DNA of 64,000 nucleotides from an uncultured SAR86 cluster bacterium (GCA_902561325.1 CACEOL010000002.1:62001-126000), one strand, 5' to 3'. Positions 1 to 10,468 are shown, numbered from the stretch's first letter. Notes: generated by a model from the letters alone, not told the origin. A program made the numbers and translations.

Positions 1-12
1 TGGAATAATATT

Positions 13-945
13 TTGATTCAATTAATCTTAAAAAGATTATTCACTTACATCCCTGTTTTATTAGTTGTAGTCATTATTACATTCTTAATGATCCATGCTG
101 CACCGGGAGGACCCTTTGACGCTGAAAGGGTGGCTTCACCTGAAATAATTGAGAAATTAAATGAAGCTTATAATCTAGATAAACCAATTCATGTTCAAAT
201 TTATAATTATTTATTTAATGCTATTCAAGGAGATTTTGGACCGTCCTTTAAATATCCTGGCAGAACAGTCACAGAACTCATTATGTCAGGATTACCGACA
301 ACTATTGAATTAGCAATTTACTCAATTCTTTTCGCAATCTTTTTAGGAGTAATTTCTGGACTTGTAGCTTCATTAAATCCAGGAAAAATTTTAGATATTG
401 TGCCGATGTCCATCTCGTTACTAGGCATTTGTATTCCTTCAATTATTCTAGGACCAGTATTGGTTTTAATTTTTGGAATTTGGTATGAAGTTTTACCTGT
501 TTATGGATGGGGCGATAATCCCGGCGATAAAATTCTGCCTACAATAACCCTTGGAACTGCCTATGCTGCTATTTTTGCAAGACTTACTCGAGGAGGAATG
601 TTAGAAATTCTCGGTCAGGATTATATAAGAACTGCAAGGGCAAAGGGTCTTTCAGAGATTAGGATTGTTATTGTTCATGCTTTAAGAGGTGGAATTTTAC
701 CGGTCATAAGTTTTTTGGGTCCTGCAATCGCCGGACTTCTTGCAGGTTCATTTGTAGTTGAAACTATATTCCAAATAAATGGAGTAGGTCGATTTTATGT
801 TCAAGCAGCCTTTAATAGAGATTACACGATGATTTTAGGAACCTCTATTTTATTTACTTTTATGACTTTAACTTTTGTGTTGATCTCAGATATTGTAGCT
901 TCCTTTTTAAATCCAACTTTGAGAGATTCAGGTGGTCTTGAATAG
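13..945 (+). CDS. oppB: Oligopeptide ABC transporter permease OppB
   Basis: Inner-membrane permease of a dipeptide/oligopeptide importer. The 310-residue protein has the family's N-terminal membrane segment (about residues 9-28), the conserved AAPGGPFD stretch after it, several further membrane spans and the permease EAA-like loop around residues 205-225 (DYIRTARAKGLSE). The start is TTG at 13. In frame 2 an upstream reading frame ends at TGA 14-16, so the start seems to overlap the stop of a preceding gene, probably the solute-binding protein lying outside the window. It abuts oppC with no gap, so the two permeases are co-transcribed. Family call is firm; the actual substrate is unknown. Confidence 0.93.
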   Translation: MIQLILKRLFTYIPVLLVVVIITFLMIHAAPGGPFDAERVASPEIIEKLNEAYNLDKPIHVQIYNYLFNAIQGDFGPSFKYPGRTVTELIMSGLPTTIELAIYSILFAIFLGVISGLVASLNPGKILDIVPMSISLLGICIPSIILGPVLVLIFGIWYEVLPVYGWGDNPGDKILPTITLGTAYAAIFARLTRGGMLEILGQDYIRTARAKGLSEIRIVIVHALRGGILPVISFLGPAIAGLLAGSFVVETIFQINGVGRFYVQAAFNRDYTMILGTSILFTFMTLTFVLISDIVASFLNPTLRDSGGLE

Positions 946-1791
946 ATGTGGTTAGAATTATTTCAAGAGATTAAACAAAGAAAAATTCTTTTGATTTCTC
1001 TTTTGTATACCTTGTTTCTAATTTGTATTGCTCTCATCGCGCCTATAATCTCTCCTTATGAAGTATCTGAGCAGAATTTATCTCTAGGAGCTTCTGCTCC
1101 ATCTTTGCAATACATTTTAGGTACCGATGTTCTTGGTAGAGACCTTTTTTCGAGAATACTTTACGGAAGTAGAATATCTTTACTGGTTGGCTTTTTAGCT
1201 ACTTTTGTAGCAATAACTATTGGTCTTTCATATGGAGCAGTATCTGGCTATTTTGGAGGGAAAATAGACTCATTGATGATGAGGTTGGTAGATATATTGG
1301 ATGGACTGCCTTTTGTTATTTTTATAATTCTTATTCTCGTCATTTTTGGTAGAGACATTTATTTTTTATTTATTTCAATTGGAGCTTTTGGTTGGCTTTC
1401 CATGGCAAGAATTGTTCGTTTACAAGTTTTAGGATTAAGAAAAAAAGAGTTTGTAATATCTGCACAAATTATGGGCGCCAGCTCTTTCAGAATCTTGTTT
1501 AAACATATCATTCCTAATGTTTTAGGCACGGTAATAATTTATTCGACCTTGCTGGTGCCCCAATTTATGCTTTTAGAAGCTTTTTTAAGTTTTTTAGGTT
1601 TGGGGGTTCAACCACCTGATAGTTCTTGGGGAATCTTAATCAGAGAGGGAGCTAATACTATGGAGGAGTATTGGTGGTTACTTATTTTTCCAGCTTTTTT
1701 ATTTTCTTTAACCTTATTTGCGTTAAATTTCTTAGGCGATGGTTTAAGAGATATTTTAGATCCAAGGGATACTCAGAAATTAGAAAATTAA
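946..1791 (+). CDS. oppC: Oligopeptide ABC transporter permease OppC
   Basis: Second permease of the OppBC pair; 281 residues. It has an N-terminal span (about residues 14-34), the OppC-type GTDVLGRDLFSRILYGSRIS motif around residues 60-79 and an EAA loop near residues 170-190. It starts immediately after the oppB stop codon. No ATPase (OppD/F) follows; the next gene is on the opposite strand and the two share a TTAA stop overlap at 1788-1791. The ATPase subunits must therefore lie upstream of the window or elsewhere. Confidence 0.93.
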   Translation: MWLELFQEIKQRKILLISLLYTLFLICIALIAPIISPYEVSEQNLSLGASAPSLQYILGTDVLGRDLFSRILYGSRISLLVGFLATFVAITIGLSYGAVSGYFGGKIDSLMMRLVDILDGLPFVIFIILILVIFGRDIYFLFISIGAFGWLSMARIVRLQVLGLRKKEFVISAQIMGASSFRILFKHIIPNVLGTVIIYSTLLVPQFMLLEAFLSFLGLGVQPPDSSWGILIREGANTMEEYWWLLIFPAFLFSLTLFALNFLGDGLRDILDPRDTQKLEN

Positions 1792-3191
1792 TTGATTTCA
1801 GATAGTTTCAATTCAATTATTTGACCAGGATAAATTAAGGTTTCATCTGGTATATCATTCCACTTCAAAATCCATTCTTTAGGGATGCCAAACTTATTAG
1901 ATATCTTAATAATACTATCGCCTCTTTTGACAGGATATGCGATGTCATTTTTAGGAACAGGTTTTGGCTTAATCTCTTTAAAATATTTTGGATAAATCAG
2001 TATTTTAGTATCTGTTAGAAGAAATTTTTCTGGATTTAGATCATTCCAAATTGATAAATCTCTTATGGTCACATTAAATTTCTTTGCAATGGACCACATG
2101 CTATCTCCTGCTTTAACATAATAAATATCAGGTTTATTTAGATAATCTTTAATCCAACTTGGACCTCTTGGGACAATCAACTCTTCGTTTTCATATATGG
2201 TATCGTCCTTAAAACCATTGATTTCTTTTAATAGAGCAAAATCAATAAGATATTTTTTTGCAATAGAAGTTAGCGTATCTCCTTTTTTAACTAAATACTT
2301 ATCCCACTGAACCAATTCAGAAGGATCGGTATTATCTAGAATTACTTGAAATCTATCAGCTATACCTACAGGCAGAAGAATATGAAATGGGCCATTTGGA
2401 TCTGTTGCCCACTGATTGAAACCAGGATTTAGTTCGTAAATTACTTCTAGTTTTAAACCAGAAATATTGGCTACCTGCATTAGATCTACTTGAGAAGGAA
2501 GAGTAACCAATTGAAAATAGGGCCTATTTGGTAAATTTGGAATAACAACACTAAATTTTTCTGGGCTTTTAATGACCTCAAGCAAAGCTAAAAGTTTTGG
2601 AACATAAGCTTTTGTCTCTTTGGGAAGTTTTAATGACCAAAAATCTATAGGCAATCCTTTGGCTTTATTTTTTTTAATTTCTTTTAAAATTCTATTGGGA
2701 CCAGCATTGTAAGCTGCAATTGCAAGTAACCAGTCATCGTATTTATTATAAAGTTTGGTTAGATAATTAAATGCAGCATCCGTTGAGGCAACAATGTCTC
2801 TTCTCCCGTCGTACCACCAATTTTTTTTAAGTTTTTGTTCGCGAGCGGTACTAAGAATAAATTGCCAAATTCCTGATGCTCCAGTAGAAGATTGTGCGTA
2901 AGGATCAAATTGGCTCTCGATAAAAGGAAGTAATGCAAGTTCTACAGGCAAGTTTCTTTTAATTGACTCAGTTACTGTGTAGTAAAGATATCGCTGACCA
3001 TTTTTTGCAAGTCTGTTGATGACATATTGATTGTCGTTGTATTTCTCAAGCTCATATACAACAGATGGCTGTTCCAATGCATGGTTAAACATCATTCTAT
3101 CTCTGATTTCACCCCATAAATCATTAGATGATTGGGTTAGAGATACAAAACTCAAAAGAAATCCAAAACAAAGGAGAAGATACTTATTCAT
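1788..3191 (-). CDS. mltD: Membrane-bound lytic murein transglycosylase D
   Basis: Cleaves the MurNAc-GlcNAc bond of peptidoglycan, leaving 1,6-anhydroMurNAc ends. The 467-residue protein has an export signal (residues 1-20), an SLT catalytic domain whose glutamate lies in the PFIESQFDPYAQSSTGASG stretch near residue 90, and three LysM peptidoglycan-binding repeats in the C-terminal third (around residues 300, 355 and 420). Length and layout fit MltD, which has 452 residues in E. coli. I see no clear lipobox cysteine. It is followed on the same strand order by gloB, matching the gammaproteobacterial mltD-gloB-rnhA-dnaQ neighbourhood. Confidence 0.93.
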   Translation of the reverse strand: MNKYLLLCFGFLLSFVSLTQSSNDLWGEIRDRMMFNHALEQPSVVYELEKYNDNQYVINRLAKNGQRYLYYTVTESIKRNLPVELALLPFIESQFDPYAQSSTGASGIWQFILSTAREQKLKKNWWYDGRRDIVASTDAAFNYLTKLYNKYDDWLLAIAAYNAGPNRILKEIKKNKAKGLPIDFWSLKLPKETKAYVPKLLALLEVIKSPEKFSVVIPNLPNRPYFQLVTLPSQVDLMQVANISGLKLEVIYELNPGFNQWATDPNGPFHILLPVGIADRFQVILDNTDPSELVQWDKYLVKKGDTLTSIAKKYLIDFALLKEINGFKDDTIYENEELIVPRGPSWIKDYLNKPDIYYVKAGDSMWSIAKKFNVTIRDLSIWNDLNPEKFLLTDTKILIYPKYFKEIKPKPVPKNDIAYPVKRGDSIIKISNKFGIPKEWILKWNDIPDETLIYPGQIIELKLSEIN

Positions 3192-3192
3192 T

Positions 3193-3960
3193 CTAAAAAT
3201 TATCTTTCCAATCTCGGATTGCCGCTAATATTTCCACGGGTTGTAAGTTTTGTTTGTTAGCATAATTTTCAGCATTTTCTTTAACTTGGTCAACAGAAGT
3301 TCTTAAAAAAGGATTAATTCTATTTTCTAAGTTAATGCTTGATGGAAGAGACATTAGATTGGAGTCTCTTAGAGAACTGACTTCCTCAAAATATTTCCTT
3401 AAATCGACATTGTCGGGTTCTACTTCTAATGCAAAAGTTAAATTACTTAGAGTATATTCATGTGTGCAATAAACTTTGGTTTCTTTAGGTAGATTAGAAA
3501 ATTTATTCAATGAATCAAACATTTGTAGTGGAGTTCCTTCAAACAGTCTCCCACATCCACCAGAGAAAAGAGTATCACCACAAAATAGGGAATCAATACC
3601 TTTAGAATAGTAGGCAATGTGATCAAGAGTATGTCCTGGAGTTTCAAAAATATGAAATTGTGTATCTAAAATCGTAATATTTGAATTTTCGGATAATTCT
3701 AAGTCAATACCTTTTATGTGACCTCCCTTAGGTCCATATACTTTCGTTTTCCATTTAGAAGAAAGTTCCGATATTCCTCCGGTATGATCAAAATGATGGT
3801 GAGTGATTAATATTGCCTCAAGAGTAAGATTATTTTTGTTTAAAAAACTCTCTACCGCGGAGGCATCACCAGGATCAACAACAGCTGCTGAGTTACCTTT
3901 TATCAATGTCCAAATATAATTATCTGAAAATGCTGGGATAGCTTCTATATTAGAAATCAT
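3193..3960 (-). CDS. gloB: Hydroxyacylglutathione hydrolase (glyoxalase II)
   Basis: Hydrolyses S-D-lactoylglutathione to D-lactate and glutathione, the second step of methylglyoxal detoxification. It has the binuclear-metal MBL motif HHHFDH followed by a C-terminal GloB-type region. I place the start at ATG 3960 (protein begins MISNIEAIPAFSDNYIW), giving 255 residues, close to E. coli GloB. The longer frame up to 4014 adds 18 residues unlike the family and would overlap rnhA. It is divergent from rnhA across only 38 bases, so the two promoters must share or overlap this short spacer. Confidence 0.95.
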   Translation of the reverse strand: MISNIEAIPAFSDNYIWTLIKGNSAAVVDPGDASAVESFLNKNNLTLEAILITHHHFDHTGGISELSSKWKTKVYGPKGGHIKGIDLELSENSNITILDTQFHIFETPGHTLDHIAYYSKGIDSLFCGDTLFSGGCGRLFEGTPLQMFDSLNKFSNLPKETKVYCTHEYTLSNLTFALEVEPDNVDLRKYFEEVSSLRDSNLMSLPSSINLENRINPFLRTSVDQVKENAENYANKQNLQPVEILAAIRDWKDNF

Positions 3961-3998
3961 TTTTAAAGTAATATTAACATCTATCTCTTTTCTTATAG

Positions 3999-4439
3999 AT
4001 GTCTGAAAATACAATTAAGATTTTTACAGATGGCGCCTGTAAAGGCAATCCTGGATTAGGTGGTTGGGGCGCACTTATTATTGAAAATGGTGAAGAAAAA
4101 GAGATTTACGGCGGTAGCTTTAATACAACAAATAATAAGATGGAGCTGACAGCAACCATAGAGGCATTAAAATTTTATAAGGACCCTAAAACCATTGAAC
4201 TTTATACAGATTCAAAATATGTAAAAGACGGTATAACTGAATGGATTATCAATTGGAAAAAAAATGGCTGGAAAAATTCCTCAAAGAAGCCAGTAAAAAA
4301 TTCAGAACTATGGATTGAGCTAGATCAAATGACAAATCACCATCAAGTAAGTTGGTTTTGGGTTAAAGGTCATAGCAATCATAGAGAAAATGATATTGCT
4401 GATGCTTTGGCTAATAAAGGTATAGATGAACTGACATGA
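3999..4439 (+). CDS. rnhA: Ribonuclease HI
   Basis: Degrades the RNA strand of RNA-DNA hybrids. The 146-residue protein shows the family N-terminus FTDGACKGNPG (first catalytic Asp at residue 11), the KMELTA glutamate, the YTDSKY aspartate and the C-terminal HRENDIAD aspartate, so all four metal-binding carboxylates are present. Its stop overlaps the start of dnaQ by four bases (ATGA), which indicates translational coupling. The rnhA-dnaQ pairing is usual in gammaproteobacteria, although in E. coli the two are divergent and here they are co-directional. Confidence 0.97.
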   Translation: MSENTIKIFTDGACKGNPGLGGWGALIIENGEEKEIYGGSFNTTNNKMELTATIEALKFYKDPKTIELYTDSKYVKDGITEWIINWKKNGWKNSSKKPVKNSELWIELDQMTNHHQVSWFWVKGHSNHRENDIADALANKGIDELT

Positions 4440-5116
4440 GACAAGTTGTTCTTGATACTGAAACTACTGGCTTAGATATAGCTAACGACCATAGAATTAT
4501 TGAAATTGCTGGAGTAGAACTAGTTAATAGAAAATTAACAAAAAATTCTTATCAAGTTTACTTGAATCCAGAAAGAACAGTTGGACAATCCTTCAAGATT
4601 CACGGATTATCTGATGATTTCCTGTCTGATAAACCTTCATTTAAAGATATTTATCAAGATTTTTTAGAATTTATTAAAGACTCAGAATTATTAATTCATA
4701 ATGCTGAGTTCGATATTGGATTTTTGAATCACGAACTCTTACTCGCTGATCTTGATATAAAAATTGAAGATTACGTGAGTAAAATTACCGATACCTTATC
4801 AATTGCAAGAGAAAAACATCCAGGTCAAAGAAACAGCTTAGAAGTTTTAACAGATAGATATCAAATAACTGGTTATGACAGAAGCTATCATGGTGCTTTG
4901 ATTGATTCTGAAATTTTAGCTGATGTATATCTTGCTATGACGGGAGGACAAAGAGATCTAGGATTTGATGACAACTCGTCAAAAGAACTTCAATCAAGAT
5001 TTTCTAATAATGTCTCAAACGATTTCAATTTAGTTAAAATTAAAGCTTCAGAATCTGATGTTAATCAGCATCAAAATTACCTAAATTCCTTAAAGATAGA
5101 TCGTGGAAATAACTAG
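4436..5116 (+). CDS. dnaQ: DNA polymerase III epsilon subunit (3'-5' proofreading exonuclease)
   Basis: Proofreading subunit of the replicative polymerase. The 226-residue protein has ExoI (LDTETTGLD, with Asp7 and Glu9), ExoII (HNAEFDIGFL) and ExoIII (YHGALIDSEILADVYL), so it is the DEDDh class. The C-terminal tail is weakly conserved, as expected for the region that contacts the alpha subunit. It overlaps rnhA by 4 bases and gltX by 14 bases, forming a compact rnhA-dnaQ-gltX unit. Confidence 0.96.
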   Translation: MRQVVLDTETTGLDIANDHRIIEIAGVELVNRKLTKNSYQVYLNPERTVGQSFKIHGLSDDFLSDKPSFKDIYQDFLEFIKDSELLIHNAEFDIGFLNHELLLADLDIKIEDYVSKITDTLSIAREKHPGQRNSLEVLTDRYQITGYDRSYHGALIDSEILADVYLAMTGGQRDLGFDDNSSKELQSRFSNNVSNDFNLVKIKASESDVNQHQNYLNSLKIDRGNN

Positions 5117-6464
5117 ATTTGCACCCAGCCCAACAGGACATTTGCACATAGGCGGGGCAAGAACTGCATTATTTTCTTATTTATTTGCAAAAGCAAATAA
5201 AGGAAAGTTTCTTCTAAGATTTGAAGATACTGATCAAGAGCGTTCCAAAGAAGAATATGTTGATTCTATTCTCAATTCTCTTGATTGGATGAAAATTAAG
5301 CTTGATTCTGAACCCATATATCAATCAAGAAATATTGCAAGACACAAAGAACTCGCAATTGAGCTGTACAAAAAAGGTTTTGCCTATGCTTGCGATTGTA
5401 GCGAAGAAACTCTAACGAAAATGAGAGAAGAACAAATAGCTAAAAAACAAAAGCCTAAGTACAACGGGTTAAACAGAAATAAAAATATCGAATTTGCAGA
5501 AGGTATGGTTTTAAGATTTAAATTTCCTTTGGAAGGAGAATCAAAATTTAAAGACTTAATTTTGGGCGACATTACTATAAATAATAAAGAATTTGATGAT
5601 TTTATAATCCTTAGGAGCGATGGCTCTCCAACTTATAATTTTTCTGCTGCTGTGGACGATATGGATATGATGATTACAACAGTTATTAGAGGAGATGATC
5701 ATATTACTAATACTCTCAAACAAATTAATGTTTTAGATGCATTAGGTTCAAAAATTCCTAGTTATGCTCATCTTCCAATGGTTTTAGCTGAATCAGGCAA
5801 AAGACTTTCCAAAAGAGACGGAGCAGAAGATATTTTGGATTATAAAAAGAAAGGATATTTGAGTGATGCCTTAATAAATTACTTAGTACGATTAGGATGG
5901 TCCTACGGAGAAGAAGAAATATTTTCTTTAGAAAAGCTTAAAAAAATTTTTGATTTAAGTGATGTGAATTCTTCTCCATCAAAATACTCTCAAGATTTAT
6001 TAAATTGGTACAACAATAAATATTTAAATTTTTTGTCCGCTGAAGAATTATCAATAAAAGTCAAAGAAAATTCAGGGATTGATTTCAGCGAAATAGATAA
6101 TGGAAATCTAGCAATCTCTTTATTAGCCAAAGGAGCAAATTCCATAAATCAAATTGCCGAAGAGTCAATTTACTTTTTTGAAGAACCTCAAATCAAGTTT
6201 AATGCGCTTAATATTGACACTAATAAAAAATTATTATTTTCTGAATTTAGTAAGCAATTAAATGAGATAGATTTTGAAAAAAGCAAGATAGAAAAATATA
6301 TCAAAGAATTTTTACAAGCAAATAATCTTAAGTTTCCTGAATTAGGTAAACCCTTAAGAGTAATTTTGACTGGGAAAGAGAATGCGCCTTCCATTTCAGA
6401 ACTTTTGTTTATATTGGGCAAAGAAACTTCTTTAAAAAGGATAGAATATACCTTAGATGATTAA
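5103..6464 (+). CDS. gltX: Glutamyl-tRNA synthetase
   Basis: Class I aminoacyl-tRNA synthetase charging tRNA-Glu. The HIGH-type motif is HLHIGG at residues 13-18 and the KMSKS-type motif is KRLSKRDG around residue 233. The 453 residues fit bacterial GltX, slightly shorter than E. coli (471). The start is GTG at 5103, inside the end of dnaQ; the protein begins at the conserved [10 protein letters not shown] stretch, so no upstream start is needed. The zinc-binding region shows ACDCSEE near residue 97 but not a full four-cysteine site. It is followed by a Trm112-like gene overlapping its end. Confidence 0.96.
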   Translation: MEITRFAPSPTGHLHIGGARTALFSYLFAKANKGKFLLRFEDTDQERSKEEYVDSILNSLDWMKIKLDSEPIYQSRNIARHKELAIELYKKGFAYACDCSEETLTKMREEQIAKKQKPKYNGLNRNKNIEFAEGMVLRFKFPLEGESKFKDLILGDITINNKEFDDFIILRSDGSPTYNFSAAVDDMDMMITTVIRGDDHITNTLKQINVLDALGSKIPSYAHLPMVLAESGKRLSKRDGAEDILDYKKKGYLSDALINYLVRLGWSYGEEEIFSLEKLKKIFDLSDVNSSPSKYSQDLLNWYNNKYLNFLSAEELSIKVKENSGIDFSEIDNGNLAISLLAKGANSINQIAEESIYFFEEPQIKFNALNIDTNKKLLFSEFSKQLNEIDFEKSKIEKYIKEFLQANNLKFPELGKPLRVILTGKENAPSISELLFILGKETSLKRIEYTLDD

Positions 6465-6639
6465 TCAAAAATTATTAGAAATTTTAGTCTGTCCAAAAAC
6501 ACACTCATCTCTTGTTTTACATGGAGATGAATTGATTAGTAAAGATGCTAGATTAGCTTACCCCATTAGAGATGGCATTCCCGTCATGCTCATAGAAGAA
6601 GCTCGAGAATTATCACAAGAAGAAATAGAGAAGCTTTAA
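6457..6639 (+). CDS. Trm112-like / UPF0434 small protein
   Basis: A 60-residue protein of the Trm112 family (E. coli YcaR type). It has the typical [14 protein letters not shown] start, the [12 protein letters not shown] core and an acidic helical tail. Eukaryotic and archaeal relatives activate methyltransferases; the bacterial role is poorly defined. Only one cysteine of the zinc-ribbon pair remains (VCPKTH), as in many proteobacterial members. It overlaps gltX by 8 bases and shares a TTAA stop overlap with the convergent MBL gene. Confidence 0.9.
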   Translation: MINQKLLEILVCPKTHSSLVLHGDELISKDARLAYPIRDGIPVMLIEEARELSQEEIEKL

Positions 6640-7925
6640 TCCTCTGAAGCTAAATCTCTTTTCAAATCATTAGAAGCTAAATTTGCGTGATTAAAAATAT
6701 TTCTAGCCATTGAAGAATCTTGCTCTTTGGAGAGGGCTGCATATATTTCTTTTCTAGCCTCGTGCAGTTTTTTATTTTTTTTATCAGCATAATAAGCAAC
6801 CTCAATTAAATGAGCTGCCAATTTATATTTTTTATTATTTAAATTATCCAAAGCTTTGTTAATAATTGCATCGATTCCGCCGCTCAGCTCAACCCATTCT
6901 TTAGCTTCATTTTCTCTAGTATCTGGTAACAATCTATCGTATTCACCATCCCACCATCCACCATATCGTCTCCAAATCATTCTAATTAAAAACTTAGGAT
7001 CGTCATAAACTGGTCTTAACCAAGGTTTATTTTGAATCTCAGATGAAATTTTTACCTGATGAAAAACTTCGTTTAGGGATTTACCTAGATTCATCAGTTG
7101 AAGAGTTTGTTCTTCAATATCTTCTAAAAAGTTTGCCGTAGTTGATAAAGCCTCCTGAATTCTATCTTTTCCGTATATGGGTAGACCGTGACCTGGAATC
7201 ATAATCTCAGCATCCTTCTTCATCATCAATTTCAAAGCATCTGACCAATCACTTATATACCTCTGAACTTTTTGAGGATTACCTCCATTAGGCACTGCCC
7301 AAATGAATAAATCTCCTGGAGCTAAAATTTTTCTTTCGGGAATATACACCCAAGTATGATCATCAGTTTCACCACGACCATGAAAGAGCTCAAAAGTACA
7401 ATCTCCAACTTTAAAAGTATAATCATCTTCAAAGGTTATATCTGGATAGCGATATTCTTCTGGCCATTTAAAATGAGGAACATTAATCGCAAATTGTCTT
7501 TTATTTATTGCTGTGTTCCATCCAAGTGTTTTCTTGTATCTATCAAAATGATCAGGCAATAATTTATGACTATAAACTACTGGTCTTTTTTGATTAGATT
7601 TATCGGCATCTTCATCAAATTTTTTAGTAGCGAATATATGATCTACATGATGGTGAGTGAAAACAGCTGCTTTAACATTGCTTTTTGGTCTCCATTTCTT
7701 TATTTCAGAATATGCAGAATCAATATCTAAGTGACTTCCAGCATCTATCATTACTAGCCCATCATTTGTGTCAACAACGTAAAATCCTCCAATTCCTTTC
7801 AGTCCTAACAAGTTATCAGCAAGTTCAGTGGAACCTTCATAGAAGGTGTGTACTGGATGATGCTCAAATTTGGTATCTAATTCTCCTTGCCATGCAAGTT
7901 CAGATAATTCTTTTAAATTGTTCAT
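6636..7925 (-). CDS. Alkylsulfatase-like MBL-fold hydrolase
   Basis: Metallo-beta-lactamase-fold hydrolase of the SdsA1/BDS1 type; 429 residues. The binuclear zinc motif THHHVDHIF lies near residue 111, with further ligands in the [17 protein letters not shown] and MIPGHGLPI stretches. The C-terminal 100 residues match the alkylsulfatase dimerisation region ([14 protein letters not shown]). SdsA1-type enzymes split sulfate from alkyl sulfates. No signal peptide is visible, so it may be cytoplasmic and its substrate is unproven. It is divergent from the CaiB gene at 7995 with a 69-base spacer. Confidence 0.85.
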   Translation of the reverse strand: MNNLKELSELAWQGELDTKFEHHPVHTFYEGSTELADNLLGLKGIGGFYVVDTNDGLVMIDAGSHLDIDSAYSEIKKWRPKSNVKAAVFTHHHVDHIFATKKFDEDADKSNQKRPVVYSHKLLPDHFDRYKKTLGWNTAINKRQFAINVPHFKWPEEYRYPDITFEDDYTFKVGDCTFELFHGRGETDDHTWVYIPERKILAPGDLFIWAVPNGGNPQKVQRYISDWSDALKLMMKKDAEIMIPGHGLPIYGKDRIQEALSTTANFLEDIEEQTLQLMNLGKSLNEVFHQVKISSEIQNKPWLRPVYDDPKFLIRMIWRRYGGWWDGEYDRLLPDTRENEAKEWVELSGGIDAIINKALDNLNNKKYKLAAHLIEVAYYADKKNKKLHEARKEIYAALSKEQDSSMARNIFNHANLASNDLKRDLASED

Positions 7926-7994
7926 TTTTTTCCCATTGAATATGTCTACAAGACGAAGTATCTTAATTATAGATAATTTTTTGGGAGATAGAGA

Positions 7995-9131
7995 ATGAGT
8001 TATAACAAACCCTTAGAAGGAGTAAAAATTGTTGAAATTTCTACAATCGTTACAGCTTCATTGGCGACTATGATGATGGCTGATCAAGGCGCTGAAGTAA
8101 TAAAAATAGAGCAGTCAGGTATTGGAGATCCTATGCGTTATTTGGGAACCCAAAAAGGCGGAGTGTCTGCTTTATTTGCAAACTGTAATAGAGGTAAAAA
8201 ATCAATAGATTTAAATTTAAAAGAGAAAGATGATTTAGAAATAGTAAAAAAACTAATTTCCAATGCAGATATTTTAATCAATAATTTTAGGCCCGGCGTC
8301 ATGGATAAATTAGGTCTTGGCGAGAAAGATTGTAAAAAAATAAATGATCAATTGATTTATGCTTCCATAAATGGCTTTGGTGAGTCTGGCCCTTACTCCA
8401 CTGCACCTGCATACGATCACGTTGTGCAGGCTATGGCAGGAGCCACAGATATTCAATCTGATCTTGATGAACCAGCATATATAAAAACGCTTTTGTGCGA
8501 CAAGATTACTGCTTATACAGTTTGTCAGTCTTTATCATCTGCACTTTTTAAAAGAGAAAGAACTAGAATTGCTGATCGTCTCAACCTATCCATGATTGAT
8601 TCAGCAGTTTTTTTTCTATGGCCAGATGGCATGATGAATCACACTTTATTAGACGATGATGTGGTTACGTTACCACCATTAACAAAGTCTTACAGTCTTT
8701 ATAAATGCAAAGATGGCTTCCTTTCAATTGCTGCTTTATCTGATGCTCAATGGTTTGGAATTTTCAGAGCCTTAGGTTTGCCAGAGTATATTGAAGATGA
8801 AAGGTTTAATAACGCATTTGCCAGAAGTGAGAATATGGTTGAATTGGTTAAATCTTTAACAATTTTTGAATCATTAACCGTGGATGATGCTCTTCAAAAA
8901 TTACAGAATGAAGATGTGCCATGCTCTAAAACAATTACATTAGATGAATTGATGACACATCCTCAAATCGAAGCAAATAATCTTTTCCAATCTATAAGTA
9001 GCGCTGCGCAAGGCAAGGTTCGAGCACTAAGATATCCAACTAAATTTAATGGTAATGAAATGTTCAATGATAAACCTGCTCCAGTATTGGGCGAACACAA
9101 ACAAGAGATTATTGAATCTTTAAGTAATTGA
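7995..9131 (+). CDS. CaiB/BaiF family CoA-transferase
   Basis: Class III CoA-transferase, which moves CoA between acyl acids, or an alpha-methylacyl-CoA racemase relative. The 378-residue protein starts with the family signature PLEGVKIVEIS and contains ADQGAEVIKIE, FRPGVMDKLG and the NGFGESGPYS stretch. The catalytic aspartate region is near residue 165 (LLCDKITAYTV). An SD-like GGGAG lies upstream of the ATG. It is the first gene of an operon with a GPH carrier and a fused oxidoreductase, suggesting uptake and CoA-dependent breakdown of one organic compound. Confidence 0.9.
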   Translation: MSYNKPLEGVKIVEISTIVTASLATMMMADQGAEVIKIEQSGIGDPMRYLGTQKGGVSALFANCNRGKKSIDLNLKEKDDLEIVKKLISNADILINNFRPGVMDKLGLGEKDCKKINDQLIYASINGFGESGPYSTAPAYDHVVQAMAGATDIQSDLDEPAYIKTLLCDKITAYTVCQSLSSALFKRERTRIADRLNLSMIDSAVFFLWPDGMMNHTLLDDDVVTLPPLTKSYSLYKCKDGFLSIAALSDAQWFGIFRALGLPEYIEDERFNNAFARSENMVELVKSLTIFESLTVDDALQKLQNEDVPCSKTITLDELMTHPQIEANNLFQSISSAAQGKVRALRYPTKFNGNEMFNDKPAPVLGEHKQEIIESLSN

Positions 9132-10468
9132 GTCCATTACCCAATAGACAAAGAATCGGCTACGGAGTAGGCGATATTGCTATTTGTTTTTATTGGTCAG
9201 GGGTTGGTCTTTACCTTTTATATTTTTATACGGATATTGTAGGTATCAGTCCGTATTTGGCTGGTTGGATATATGCACTTGGTATTACCTGGGATGCAGT
9301 TACAGACCCATTTATGGGTTATTTAGCAGAAAGAACTTCTTCAAAAAGAGGTAAATATCGACCATATATATTTTTTGGATCGATACCATTAGCTCTATCT
9401 TTTGTTTTATTATTTTGGGTACCTCCTTTTACTGGATTATCTCTATTTTTATGCTTATTGCTGGTTAATGTTTTTCATCGAACATGCTTTACGATTGTAA
9501 GTGTTCCTTATTCTTCTTTAACTCCAAGAATAACTTCTGATAGCGAAGAAAGAACAAAGTTGACTACCGCAAGAATGATAGGAGCATCTTTTGGAACATT
9601 ATTAATGTCATCTTTGGGGTTTCCAATAATTAATTACTTTGGTCAAAATGATGAATCTCTCGGAATAATTTATTTATCAAGTTTAGCTGCTTTTTTTGCT
9701 GTCATAATTCTTTATATTACATATGCAAACGTTAAAGAATCCTCGACCGAGGAAGAAAAGGAAGTTTATCCTTCGATATCAAAACTAATTTTATCAATTC
9801 TAAAAAATTACCCCTTTTGGATTGTGTTTTCTTCAATCCTTATCTTGGGATCAACCACGATAATGTTTAATAAAAATTTAATTTATTACATCAAATATGC
9901 TTTGGATTTACATAACTATCAAGGATTGGTTTTAGGCTTAAGCGGGCTGAGTAGTTTTGCATCAATACCTTTTTGGTCATACGTTTCTTTAAAAATTGGG
10001 AAAAGAAATACTTGGCAAATTTCTATGTCTTTGTTGTTTCTTGCATTTGCACTATTTTATTTTTATCAAATTAATTCACTACAAGAACTCATTATCATTG
10101 TTTGCTTGATTGGCTTAGCTTCAGGTGCAGGGGGTGTGTTATTTTGGTCAATGTTGCCCGATACCATTGAATACGGCGAGTGGAAATCAGGTATTAGAAG
10201 TGAATCCTCTTTATATGGGTTTATGACGTTTGCTCAAAAATCATCTATTGCAGTTGCTGCTCTAATATTAGGAGTTTTATTAACCTTAATAAACTTTTCG
10301 CCGAATGAAGTTCAAAGTCCTGAAACTCTTTCTGGCTTAAAAAATATTATGTCTTTAATACCTGCATCTGGTATCGCTATTTCAATCTTCTTAATGTATT
10401 TTTATCCAATTAATTCTGAATATCACAAAGAATTACTTATCAATATTGAGGCAAGAAAAAATGGTTAA
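9128..10468 (+). CDS. MFS transporter, GPH (glycoside-pentoside-hexuronide) type
   Basis: Twelve-helix cation symporter of 446 residues. It has the family's first cytoplasmic loop (WDAVTDPFMGYLAERTSSKRGKYRPY region, positions 60-85) and an internal EYGEWKSGIRSE stretch near residue 345 that recurs in GPH carriers. The start is TTG inside a TTGA overlap with the preceding CaiB stop. It is the first of three GPH-type carriers in the window and the most divergent. Substrate unknown; neighbours suggest an organic acid, sugar or terpenoid-like compound. Confidence 0.88.
   Translation: MSPLPNRQRIGYGVGDIAICFYWSGVGLYLLYFYTDIVGISPYLAGWIYALGITWDAVTDPFMGYLAERTSSKRGKYRPYIFFGSIPLALSFVLLFWVPPFTGLSLFLCLLLVNVFHRTCFTIVSVPYSSLTPRITSDSEERTKLTTARMIGASFGTLLMSSLGFPIINYFGQNDESLGIIYLSSLAAFFAVIILYITYANVKESSTEEEKEVYPSISKLILSILKNYPFWIVFSSILILGSTTIMFNKNLIYYIKYALDLHNYQGLVLGLSGLSSFASIPFWSYVSLKIGKRNTWQISMSLLFLAFALFYFYQINSLQELIIIVCLIGLASGAGGVLFWSMLPDTIEYGEWKSGIRSESSLYGFMTFAQKSSIAVAALILGVLLTLINFSPNEVQSPETLSGLKNIMSLIPASGIAISIFLMYFYPINSEYHKELLINIEARKNG

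Noticed and set aside
3961-4014. N-terminal extension of gloB up to 4014
   Set aside because: The added 18 residues do not resemble the family and would overlap rnhA; the conserved start begins at 3960.
10446-10460. TTG start of the fused oxidoreductase
   Set aside because: The ATG at 10461 directly precedes the nucleotide-binding fold, and the five added residues have no family counterpart.
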